Under the pieces are notes generated by a model. The model searched no databases, had not been told where the DNA came from, and worked only from the letters and a program-made list of their open reading frames with translations. The position numbers and the translations under genes were made by a program. From NCBI GenBank assembly GCA_905250125.1, contig CAJNOL010000168.1, positions 155,316-219,315 on the forward strand: a stretch of DNA of 64,000 nucleotides. Reading direction: 5' to 3'. This stretch comes from Rotaria sordida (lineage: Eukaryota > Rotifera > Eurotatoria > Philodinida > Philodinidae). Of the stretch, positions 29,301-38,167 are shown in pieces; position 1 is the stretch's first letter, and every line of letters starts with the position of its first letter.

Positions 29301-32300
29301 TAAAAATTATAAGTTAATTCAGTTCTAAAAATACGTGTGATTCAATCTCTGATAGCCATAAAGGAAAAGTCATATCATAATAAGTTTGATTTCTTGTGAA
29401 CTTAGTTCACCGACATTTCCGTAAGTGATACTACAGCGGCGATACTTACGCACAAAATGAATTTTTTTCTTCTCTAATTATATTAACTTAAGTGTGTGGG
29501 TGTGAGTAAGTATAGTTGTGTATAAGTGTCTTCCTTTCAATTACATGACTACACTCACATAAATTCCATACCATCCACACTCATAAGTATCGTGTCATAT
29601 GTAAACCATACACTGAATGGGTTTATATGATATTAGAAAGTGATCATCTTATTAGAAGAAACAAGATATGATTTTTCTTAACACAGTTATTATTATCAGA
29701 TATGTTCTATAAATTATTTACATGTTTTTCTATCTATTTAGATGAATCAAGAGCATCAGATGTTTATGATACGCGTCCAACAAGTACAGAAAAAATCCGA
29801 CTCGATAGTGAAACACATCAACAAATGAAAGATAGTGATGGTATTACAACACGAATGAATACTATGCAGGATGGACGATTAAATAATAGTCTAACAACAA
29901 ATACATTTAATTATCAACAACAACAACAACAATTATGCGATAATAGTTTAAATTTATCATCAAAAAAGAGACCTGAAAAGATCCGACCAAATGAAGCTTT
30001 GAACATACTTGAAACATATTATGCTCGATATAGAATTCGATGTGGTGGTGGTAAGAAAATCAATTTCATCTCTAGATTGCAAAAAAAATTTGTTTATTCA
30101 AACAAAAACATGGTGTACTCATATAGATAGATCGATGTTAGATTAAATTCCGAAATATTCAAGAGAAAGAAATAATTTTATACTGATAAGTAATTAGATT
30201 TTAGTTTGAAATAAATTCGAATGTATTAGATAATTGAACGGAAGATATTCATATGAAGACGAAAAACTTTTTGAGATAGAATATGAGAAATTCAAATTAA
30301 TCTATAAGTTCTAATAATTATTTTATATTATTATTATTCAACAAATTTTCATTTTATGATATATCAAAAAATCTGTTAGCGCAATCCCTGTGGGATTAAA
30401 ATGTTAAACACCATGTAGCTGTTGTTGCTAATCATTGTATAGATTCATGAGAAATGAAATTTATCTCGATTTAGTTTTTTATACTCACACTCACATCCTA
30501 AAAGGATTAAAGGCTGTAAAGGAACTAAAGGAAGTGAAATTTATGCAAGTCACAGTAGTTTGAAAAGTCACAAAGAAAAAAGAGACAAATTTTATTTTTC
30601 ATAAACCCCTGAACTAAGAAAAAGATGGCTTTATTCTATCTGTTTTGGGACATATTTCTTCACTATCCCCTTTGTATATCAAAAACATCTGCGATGGAGA
30701 AGAAAGGCGTCTGTTACGCCTTTTAATGATCTCTGGCTAGCATTTGTCACAGTCTGTGAGGGAAAGAGTGGGATCTAAGTTTTTATCTCTATACTTCAAT
30801 ATTCCTTTTAGATCATGTTTCACAAAATTGTACAGAACATTTAACGGTCAATTGTCTTTCATCAATGACAAACGAAACAACAACATTTATGTCAGCTGGT
30901 AAATGATTTTTCTTATTGATTTCTGTTCTTCATATCTATTCTATATAATAGATACTTCACGTCTTCGATCACCATCAAATTCACATTCTCCAATGTCATT
31001 ATTACGTGCAGTAACGGTTACTGGTAATCGAAGTCCTACAACAATTGATCATTCATTTCAATATTATAATCCAATGAAAGAAAGTTTTTCTGATAAATTT
31101 TCAATCGATAAAGAAATTACACCTCAATTACGAACATTTCGTGGATGGAAACGAAACTTAGCACATTTAGATAAATCTCGATCAACGAAAAGTTCGGGTC
31201 AATTATCTGTGAGTTTTTCTAAATTACAATTTTCTCTATAAAACAATTTGTTTTCTTTTTTTTTTTGTTTTTATATAGACATCAAAAGTATCAACTATGA
31301 AATATGATTCTACCAAAGAAATGAATCCTATATTTCGACCAATTAGGTAAAATATCTTAATGCAAGGTTTAACATATCATTTTTAAACTATTATTATTAT
31401 TTTTTCTTTTCTCTACTCTTCTAATTGATTGAAAAAAGACAGAGATCGATTTTATTATAATCTATATCACAGTCCTTTATCGTTTTGCTAGTCTTACTTG
31501 ATCGCATGGACATATACATCGTTTTTGTATGATGAATTTACTTTTGTTTTTGATTTTCATTAAAGAATACCGTCTTCTTTTCTACTACTTGATTATATAT
31601 ATCGACTGTCCCAAAATACTTTTAACGTAATTTATTTTGCATATATATATATATGCGCAGATAAACAACAAAAACTCTAAATTTTTTCAAAAAATTCATG
31701 GTCGATTTCTCTAACAAAAGTATACCAAAAAAAAAATGATTTTCTACTGGTTCTCATGTATTTTTAAAAATACTAAAGGAAAAAGTGTGAACAATTACTA
31801 TTTTCCGTTATCTGTAAAGTAAGAGAAATGTTTATAATAATATCTATTTTATACTGATCTTTACAAAGATAATTCATTAAAAAAAAAAGTATAATTTTCT
31901 TGTTAAAAAGATTCATAATGTAAGTTTTCACAATATTCAAAATATACGATATGTTTTTGATTTATTCTTATTAATTTTGAGAGGACGAAAAACAAAGTTG
32001 TACAAGATATATCATTTTTTACTCTTCCGAATTCAACTTAGTTTTCAATCTAAACGGATAATCGTCTATTATTCACTTTTAATTCTTTTTCAAGACTTTT
32101 GAACATCAAAACAAGCATCTTAGCAATATCAAGATATTGAGCTATTAGTTTTTCTATAATGAATTCAATTTCCATGATCAACTTGCCACTTGTAGAGCGT
32201 TCACTTCACTGTTGTAATGAATAACTGCAGTATATAGAGGTTAATGCGTCTGTATTTCTATCGACCCGAACCTGGTAGATCCAGAATTGGGCATAGTCAG

Positions 32301-33310
32301 GTCTATACCGGAGTCGTTTTCACGAATATCTGGCGTCCTTTGTGTAGATAACCACAGGAAGAGTCTAGATTCCAACTATTTATTGGCTCTTCTTACAAAA
32401 AATAGTCATTCTAAAGTTGAATCTTAGCCAAAACGCTGTTTCCAAGTACGCTGACGTAAACTCTTTTCTATAGAGACTTAAAACTGAATACCAACTGGGT
32501 CTGGAAAGACCTGCAGTTCTCGAACAGTCTATCACATAACTTTCCTATTGATTCTTCTATAATCGATCAGAATAAATTAAGACTATTTTTTACTTTGGAT
32601 GTTGTGAATAATTTTGTGATGAATTCTTTCAAAAACTACATAAAGTAATTAGAAATTCTCTGCGGAAAGATGAATATAAAATAGATATTTATGCCGGATG
32701 ACGATCATTTTCGATTGGAACTCGAAAAACTTGATTACACTATTGCTGCTTTCATTTTCTTACCATTTTCTGAAATTGTCTGATCGAAATTGGCCGTACT
32801 TTATTTAGGTTTGTATCATGAAAAATAGCAATCGTTCACACATCATTTTGGTTTAGTTTAATAAAAGTGTATTAGAACAAGCCAAATAGATTATTTTCTT
32901 GATAAAGTTATTGTAGAGAATTTGGCGATGCATCTTTCCAACAAAAGCCGAGAATATCATTTATCCATACAGAAATACATGGAAATAAATTATGTTTTTT
33001 CGACATTTTGAAACATTTGGTTTTTTTTTATCGTTTTTTGTTTAGACAAGTCAATGAACAACACTTTATTCCAGTTATAAATGAACGAAGTTCTAATTCT
33101 TTACATGTGCATGCTTCACATAATCAAACAATTCTTAATTCATTTTTCGATGATAATATAAATCCAGGCGATGATCAAGCATCAAATTCGTGTATTCCTT
33201 TAACAGAGACCGTCCTAAGACAAAGTGAATCAGATAAAAATGCATTGGTATCACGTTTGTCGAATACATCACCTATGAATGTTGATGATGAAGATGAATC
33301 GCAACTTTAA
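8318..33310 (+). CDS. UNC80: UNC80, NALCN channel complex scaffold (38 exons, complete)
   Basis: UNC80 bridges the sodium-leak channel NALCN and UNC79 at the plasma membrane and sets resting excitability. Exons: 8318-8472, 8529-8577, 8649-8747, 8799-9759, 11391-11976, 12144-12776, 14642-14770, 14836-14951, 15014-15354, 15419-15527, 15594-15781, 15841-16056, 16121-16235, 16305-16838, 16907-17026, 18322-18743, 18827-18925, 19005-19143, 19198-19379, 19442-19576, 19641-19827, 19893-20036, 21006-21106, 21177-21958, 22410-22601, 23904-24376, 24847-25150, 25206-25617, 25696-25791, 25865-26014, 28299-28662, 28727-28914, 28974-29130, 29742-30050, 30812-30898, 30952-31208, 31279-31346, 33046-33310. They join to 3287 codons without a stop, close to the length of vertebrate UNC80. 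Conserved landmarks include IQIFLWRQS near the N-terminus, LHGLSPSLTDAI, ITSFLRET, YAAPDS-like VAYAPDSIR, RQFYILHR, LLDAKSHIRLADI and DFIVSYKTPIYVILRPF. Exon 4 is unusually large (961 nt), with Gln-rich low complexity. The acceptor of exon 24 lacks a strong pyrimidine tract and is the least certain border. An AATAAA lies at 33395-33400. Confidence 0.95.
10340..10895. mobile_element. Foldback element, family 2, copy A (UNC80 intron 4)
   Basis: Two inverted arms meet near 10640. The left arm carries GACTTGAAACTTTACGTAGG and TTTAATGAGAATAG; the right arm carries the reverse complement of related sequence at about 10740-10800. The element is homologous over most of its length to 51026-51600: both contain ATACAATTATGGTAATAGCATG-type and AAAGACCTGAAA blocks in the same order. 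Non-coding by inspection. Confidence 0.72.
10973..11363. mobile_element. Foldback element in UNC80 intron 4
   Basis: The left arm, about 10973-11150, contains TTTTTTATTGAGAGCTACTC, AAATAGATTTTACAATCATTA and GATAGTCTTAAAAGTTTCAA. It pairs with the right arm, about 11195-11363, whose reverse complement has TTTTTATTGAGAACTACTCG, AAATAGATTTAATAGTTATT and GATAGTCCTGAAAGCTGCAA. It lies directly against the family-2 element and ends only 28 bp before UNC80 exon 5. Confidence 0.65.
13222..13714. mobile_element. Inverted-repeat element in UNC80 intron 6, with possible transposase remnant
   Basis: The left arm (about 13222-13325) and right arm (about 13615-13714) share CCACTCTGC(T/C)(T/C)GAAAGTATT and AACATCTTTACGATAA/AATATCTTTACAATAA in inverted orientation. 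Between them the minus strand can be read as PERLQQCIDANEHHF followed by FWHKCYLDF, ending in a stop at about 13440. This resembles, from memory only, the C-terminal end of mariner/IS630-type transposases. If correct, this is a decayed DNA transposon. The frame is broken upstream of this segment. Confidence 0.55.
14270..14575. mobile_element. Foldback element in UNC80 intron 6
   Basis: Arms of about 110 bp: left 14281-14390 (TTTAGACTACATAGGACGAT, TCCTCTACAAAATGAG, TAGCTGAGATACA) pairs with the reverse complement of 14460-14566 (TTTAAACTACATAGAATAAT, TTCTCTATAAAATGAG, TCGCTGAGACACA). The spacer is about 70 bp. The element ends some 70 bp before exon 7. No coding content. Confidence 0.68.
17400..17895. 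mobile_element. Foldback element in UNC80 intron 15
   Basis: The left arm around 17490-17625 has ACTTGATGAAGCTATTGATTT, TTAAAACTTTG, CATTTGAAAGTCA and AATAGCTTGT. It pairs with the reverse complement of about 17700-17885, which has ACTTGATGAAGCTGTTGAATT, CATTTGAAATTCATG and GTAGCTTGTG. The centre is near 17650-17690. No open frame of note. Confidence 0.62.
20356..20640. mobile_element. hAT-type MITE with 8-bp target-site duplication (UNC80 intron 22)
   Basis: A 285-bp non-coding element. Its termini form an 18-bp perfect inverted repeat, CAGTGTCCGACACGGGTC. It is flanked on both sides by the identical octamer ATTGGTAT (20348-20355 and 20641-20648), the 8-bp duplication typical of hAT superfamily insertion; the CAG start also suits that superfamily. 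Subterminal regions carry GGGTCGG direct repeats, which form a marked GC-rich island in this AT-rich window. The perfect duplication and termini imply a fairly young insertion. No transposase is encoded, so mobilisation would need one in trans. Confidence 0.88.
22655..23880. mobile_element. Large compound foldback element filling UNC80 intron 25
   Basis: Outer arms of over 200 bp: left about 22660-22890, right about 23630-23880. The left contains ATTATGCTTTTCTTCT, GTTATTGTCACTTTA and CCTATTGCAGAATATTCC; the reverse complement of the right contains ATTATGCTTTTCTTCTAAAG, GTTATTGCTACTTTA and TCTATTGCAGGATATTCC. A second, inner inverted pair lies at about 23180-23290 versus 23510-23620, sharing CATCCCAAATTGA(G/C)TAGACTTACTT. 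The nested arrangement occupies nearly the whole 1302-bp intron. Confidence 0.7.
26245..26585. mobile_element. Foldback element in UNC80 intron 30
   Basis: The left half (about 26245-26400: GCTTTTAGATATATACCGAAA, AAATTTCGCG, ATGTTGTTTTGTCG) pairs imperfectly with the reverse complement of the right half (about 26470-26585: GCTTTAGGTACATATCGAAA, AAATTTCGAC, ATGTTCTTTTGTCG). More decayed than the neighbouring 27179-28010 element. A solo arm-like segment at about 26610-26730 resembles sequence at 24440-24570. Confidence 0.55.
27179..28010. mobile_element. Tc1/mariner-like non-autonomous element with long TIRs (UNC80 intron 30)
   Basis: 832 bp bounded by terminal inverted repeats of about 170 bp that are roughly 90-95% identical by eye (CAGTAG(T/C)CACAAAAA at the ends, then TTTGGGCTAATATTTTTACC and CCTGATCGCAGGCACCAGCC inside). 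A TA dinucleotide lies immediately outside each end (27177-27178 and 28011-28012). TA duplication and CAGT-like termini are usual for Tc1/mariner elements. The interior has no transposase frame that I can recognise, so it is probably a deletion derivative or MITE. The high arm similarity, compared with the surrounding foldbacks, marks a recent insertion. Confidence 0.82.
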
Positions 33311-33440
33311 ATTAGTTCATCAATTCTTTATGTTTTTTTCTCTATCTCAATCTTTTATTTGATTTCTGTATGTTAGATTTTTTGGTAAGTTGAAAATAAA
33401 AAGAAATAATATATAGAAAATGAATGTTTGTTTGTTCAGT

Positions 33441-33600
33441 TTTTGCTTTTGTCACTTTTCTTATTTTTTGGCTTTGAGACCGTGAATACATAAATATAAA
33501 TTGAAATTTATCTTTCAAACTTTGTAATCTTGCAAAGCGACATTCAATATGATAAATAAATGACTTAATATCAAATTTTGATGTTGAAAATATCTTGAAG
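33441..33600 (-). pseudogene. Degenerate copy of the last two DRC10 exons
   Basis: Reading on the minus strand, this segment mirrors 38168-38330. The final-exon block encoding GLKAKK is still visible (33455-33480), but the stop codon region has changed. The preceding IQ-motif exon has lost its splice donor (GT to AT at about 33511) and its motif residues. The polyadenylation signal present downstream of the functional copy is also altered here (TTTATG instead of TTTATT on the plus strand). It is therefore a relic of the duplicated DRC10 3' end, lying tail-to-tail just beyond the functional UNC80 terminal exon. Confidence 0.78.
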
Positions 33601-35109
33601 AACAAATGGTGAGAAGAGGTTTTTTTTTGCTTGTATTCAGATGCTTGTGATATGATGAGAGCTGTTATTTCTCGTATATTCATGATTTTTTTCATCGATT
33701 TCACCAATGGGTCACATGACAATTTCCATCAATCGATAGAGTTTCAGATCCTCAAAAAACAATCCATATAAAGTATAAATATAAATATGAAAAGTTGAAG
33801 ACACAATTAGGATCAGGATTGCAATGAATAGAAATCTAAGTACTTGTCTTGGTCAGACTGCATAAACATTGCATCCACAATGATAAATTAATAATTTGAT
33901 TTTGAATAGAATTACTAGCACTATTAGGAAAAACGATTTTTTTTTACTTTTGATTTAGTTTAAGAAATGAATGTGTCTCGTTGATTATTATTTTCCTAGC
34001 TATTAGCAAGGAAGATATTATTGATGAAGCAATTAAACTTTTTCGAGTCAACATTTTCATTTTGTAATTATTATATAAAAATGAGTTAAGTAATATTAAT
34101 TGAAATTGTATTTATGAATAAAGCATCAACCTGATCGAATTTTTCTTTTTTATTTGTACTATAAGAAAAATGAATTATTTTCGGTGTCGACCCCGTATTT
34201 AAGCAAGTATAAAAAGAATTCTCATCATTGGCTAGTTACATTATTGATTAGAGAAAGCATAGAATTCTTTGTTCATTTGTGTTCAAGATGATTGTTATTA
34301 TTATTGCTCTTCTTCGTGTCTTTTTCTTAAAGTACGCTGTCTAATAACCCGTAGAATCAATAGTAACAATATCACAAATAGTATGTGAGGGAGCCACAAG
34401 TCGTGATACTTATTCAAAAATTGTTTGTTTTACTGATGTGGAATTTTCGAGAATATTATTGATAACAGTTACAAGAGCCTAATAATGACTGATTCGGATG
34501 AATAAGAACTTTATAATAAACTTAGGGTTTGTATCAAATTCCTTGAAAATAGGTCGGCATCGACTTTAGGTAGCACCATCTGGTCTGTCGAGAGAGATTT
34601 ATGAGAAAACATTGGCTGATATTCGAAAGGACAATTTTTTGAATGTGCTCACTTTAGAACAACTTTGTACTCTTCGAAAAATTCTATAGTGCAACATTGA
34701 AATAGATTTGGATATTTTTTTGTTTTTCTCTCTTTATCTCATCAACTTTAACTGCATACTGTATAGTTCGTATAACACTTTAATATGTAATAACTATAGT
34801 TGTGAACATTTCATAAAATTGTTGATATAATTTAGATGGGAAGAAATTGTTGCTCGTGTTGACCAACTGTCGATCAATCATCACACAACATAATCAATGT
34901 AAAACTCGTCCAAATATTGATACCAACTACTAAGGAATATAAACCAATGCGGCATATAATTCTACTATCTTAGGTACGAATTTGTTGTCCTTAGTATTGT
35001 CGTATGTTATAGATTACTTTTGATCAAATATCTGCCACCTCAGATTCATCAATACAAATATGAGTTTTTTTTTTGTGATAAAAACATTTGTTTTTCTCAT
35101 TTGTTCAAG

Positions 35110-35252
35110 ATTGATACACAACTATGTTCTTCATCATCGCTCAAGCCATCTCCACAATCGATTATTTCATTCGGCGGCAGTAAATTACATCTAGAAAACA
35201 TTGATTTAAATGATGCTCAAGAAAAAGCTCATCGTACCTTTGTCATCATCAG
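35110..35252 (+). other. Orphan exon-like frame, candidate alternative UNC80 exon 37
   Basis: An open 143-nt segment is flanked by a T-rich tract with AG at 35108-35109 and a GTATAA donor at 35253. Its entry phase (0) and exit phase (2) are identical to those of UNC80 exon 37 (31279-31346). It would join in frame to the duplicated terminal exon at 37769. The encoded 47 residues include ISFGGSKLHLENIDLND and are not similar to exon 37, and I do not recognise the sequence. It could be an alternative exon, a fragment of another gene, or chance. Confidence 0.35.
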
Positions 35253-35499
35253 GTATAACGCTGTCATGACATAAGTTTAATAACATAATCAATAGAAATG
35301 GATAAATTAAGTAGATAAAAATTAAATACAAATAATGAAATTTTAAATTAATTAATGCATTTTATGACACTTCGAACATTTAAAGGATCATTTTCAAATA
35401 CACAAAATGAAACTCAATCCAACTAATATAATGGTTGTTCAAATCATTGCGTACACTTTTAAATAGTAGAATCAATATAAATGGATAGATTAAGCAGAT

Positions 35500-35625
35500 A
35501 AGAATAAAATAAAAATAGTGTAGTTTTGTGGGTGTGGCGGAGTGGGTGGATGTGACTGTTCTCTTCGATTACAATCACATCCATTAGCTCAAAACTATAC
35601 TATTTTTATTATATTCTTATCGACA
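35500..35625. repeat. Short palindromic hairpin
   Basis: The segment AAGAATAAAATAAAAATAG at about 35498-35516 is complementary to TATTTTTATTATATTCTT at about 35600-35618, enclosing a GT-rich stem (GGATGTGA pairing with TCACATCC). Related GTGGGTGTGAG hairpins occur at about 29490-29590 (UNC80 intron 33) and about 37290-37335. A diverged direct repeat of about 60 bp precedes it at 35283-35345 and 35463-35525. Confidence 0.5.
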
Positions 35626-37768
35626 CAAGCGTAATTAAAACTCTTACATTTTCAACTAAAGACTATCATTAATGTTTCTAACGCTCACGTCTCTAAAAAT
35701 TTCTTTTGTTTCAATATTTGAAATTATCACAACCGATCCATAGAAACACGATGCAGGAAATGTCTTAAAGCAAATGTTTGCCATGTTTGACTTCTCTCAG
35801 TTAGCGAACAAGTGATATTATTGCGAGATAATTTCTTCTCATATATGAATATTAAAAATTACTATTTAAAACATATGATATTGAAATATCTTATTTTCAG
35901 TTTGATGAATATTTCAGGAGAAATATCAGAATGAGAATTTGTTTTTATTACTTAATCATTATTTCCTTATTGTTGTTGTTATAAATCATGCAAGTGAATT
36001 AGGACATATGCTAGTTATTTTAACATTAAAATAAGCATTTCAGTCGTTGGGTTAATATTGAAATACAATATTATTCACATTCTATTCAATCAATTGTTAA
36101 TAGAATAAATTTGAAGATAAAAAGTTTAAAATATCTAATTCAAAATTTTTTATAAAACTAGAGCAAGAAACTATAAGATGAAAGGTGAGATCGCTCGACG
36201 GAGAAGTTAATGAGCTTTTTGATATCTTGCTAGTTTCAGTAGGTTGATATGATATAATTATTGTCTGTTCCAGTATGTTCCTAGGTCTCTAAATGTCACA
36301 TGGGTATATGATACTTTTCAAGATCCTGTAACAATATAAGGATTGAAAATTGATCTAATCTCGTGTATTATACCACATTGATATCAACTTGTTGTTAAAA
36401 GAAGTACCCTAAATGGAATATAGTGATGTTGCTAGAAATGCAGATCAATCGTCCTGAATGTTTAGTGTAAATATTCATTCTAGTTTTGGAACTCCTATAA
36501 TATGTACGAGTGTAACTTAAAAGTGAGATTTTTTCTGCTCCTCCTCCTCTCACAGATATTTTATTCTTTGAGATAGCTTTCCTTCCGTCTGTAGATAATC
36601 CTAAAATATGTGATCCATCTAGGAGTCTTTTTTTATTTTATTAAAAACTTAAGCACTATATGGCTTTCACATTTTAGTTCCAGTGGAAACTGCTCTAGTA
36701 AGTTTTTATATGTTGTTTTAGTTCGCAAGATTTAAGAAACGGTGCATAAGTAGATCATACGAGATAATGGCTTTTCGATGAAATCTCACCAATGCAATGT
36801 ATATGCCTTTTCTACTGTATTATTCAATAGCAATGAGCATGAAATAGTGATAGCCGAAACTGATGGAACAACTTCATTTGATGTCCGTGAAAGAAAAAAC
36901 AGGCTAAATTTTTGTTTTATTATCCAAAAAAAATTATTGGATGAAGTCCAGTCAATAGTGACATGGAACGAAAAAACTTTTAGAAAGGGACTTTTGCAAC
37001 ATCCTGTAATTCCTATGATGAAGCAAAATCAGCAGCTATCACGACGTTTTTTCTATGGAGTTTTACTACAGATCATAAAATTTATTTTGATGTTGAATAC
37101 AAAGCATTAGATTGAAATGAGCACTCTTTCTTCAACAAGACGATTTCTTTCACCTTCAATTAAATTGTGTTACATGCTATCGAAAAATAAGACCAAGGTT
37201 TTGGATAAATCCAAATAACCCTGCAAAAAAGTCTTGATGGTCTCTCAGTTAAGTAGTGTAGTTGGACTATCACAGATAGTAATGAAGTGTATGTGGGTGT
37301 GAGTCTTTCTTTCGCTCACACCCACACTGTTGACTCACTCATAATCGATTAGAATCAATTAAGAGTTCTTTTTTTTTTTTACTTTGAATATTAGGAACAA
37401 TTTCATTATGTTTCTTTTCAAAAATAACGTTAAACGTTTACGAATTCTCGATGAAAAAAATTTCTGTCGGGTAATGGTTGCTGTTGATCGAAATTGGTCG
37501 TACTTTATTCGGCTGTATATCACGAAAAGTAGTAATCATTCACATAATATCATTTTAGTTTAATTTTATCAAAGTGCATTAGAACAAATCAAATGGAACT
37601 TTTTCTTGATAAAATTGTTATAGAGAATTTGACGATGGATCTTTCGAAAAGCAACTCAAGATTTTATTATTTATTTATACAGAAATATATACAAAATAAA
37701 TTATGTTTTTCACACATTTTGAGATATTCGATATTACTTTTTTTGTTTTTTGATGAATGTATATTTAG

Positions 37769-37901
37769 ACAAGTCAATGAACAGATCTCTGTCTCAAGTA
37801 TAAATGGACAATGTTCTAATTCTTCTCATGCATGTATTTCACATGGTCAAACAATTCTTAATGTGTTTTTCGATAATAATACAAATTCAATCAATGACTA
37901 A
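37769..37901 (+). pseudogene. Duplicated UNC80 terminal exon: truncated, pseudogene or alternative last exon
   Basis: Homologous to the UNC80 final exon at 33046-33310, with the same acceptor context (TATTTAG then ACAAGTCAATGAACA). The first 133 nt align without an indel and stay open for 43 codons. The stop TAA at 37899-37901 then ends the frame about half way, and the remaining homology (37902-38035) is frame-disrupted. The upstream flank 37345-37760 matches the end of UNC80 intron 37. It is most simply a decayed copy. The intact acceptor and phase leave open its use as an alternative last exon together with 35110-35252. Confidence 0.7.
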
Positions 37902-38167
37902 ACTTCGAACTGTTCTATTCCTTTTGATAGACAACGTTTTAAGACGAAATGAATCATATCGAAACAATTCATGAATATCATGTTTATTGAATACATCATC
38001 TATGACTATTGATGGTGACAATGATTAATCGTAATTTTAAATTAGGTCGCAAATTCTTTATTGATTCTTTTTTCGCTATTTCAATTTTGTATTTGATTTC
38101 GGTATAGTTGATTTTTGACAAGCATAAAATAAAAAGAAATAATATATTAAAAAATAAACGTGTTTGT

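Larger units (their letters stand above)
33311..38167. other. UNC80-DRC10 convergent junction containing a tandem duplication
   Basis: The region holds two diverged copies of one segment, about 32560-33600 and 37340-38330. Each spans the UNC80 terminal exon, the short 3' gap and the last two DRC10 exons. Between the copies lie about 3.7 kb with an orphan exon-like frame (35110-35252), short hairpins, and otherwise A/T-rich sequence with nothing recognisable. DRC10 has an AATAAA on the minus strand at 38062-38057, about 106 nt past its stop. Confidence 0.75.

Noticed and set aside
33342-33722. Minus-strand open frame of 126 codons as a separate gene
   Set aside because: It reads out of frame through the decayed DRC10 exon copy; similarity to 38168-38330 explains it better as a pseudogene fragment.
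36778-37110. Plus-strand open frame of 110 codons
   Set aside because: No domain or exon-like partners; lies between the duplicated segments. Could be a relic of an insertion but nothing supports a call.
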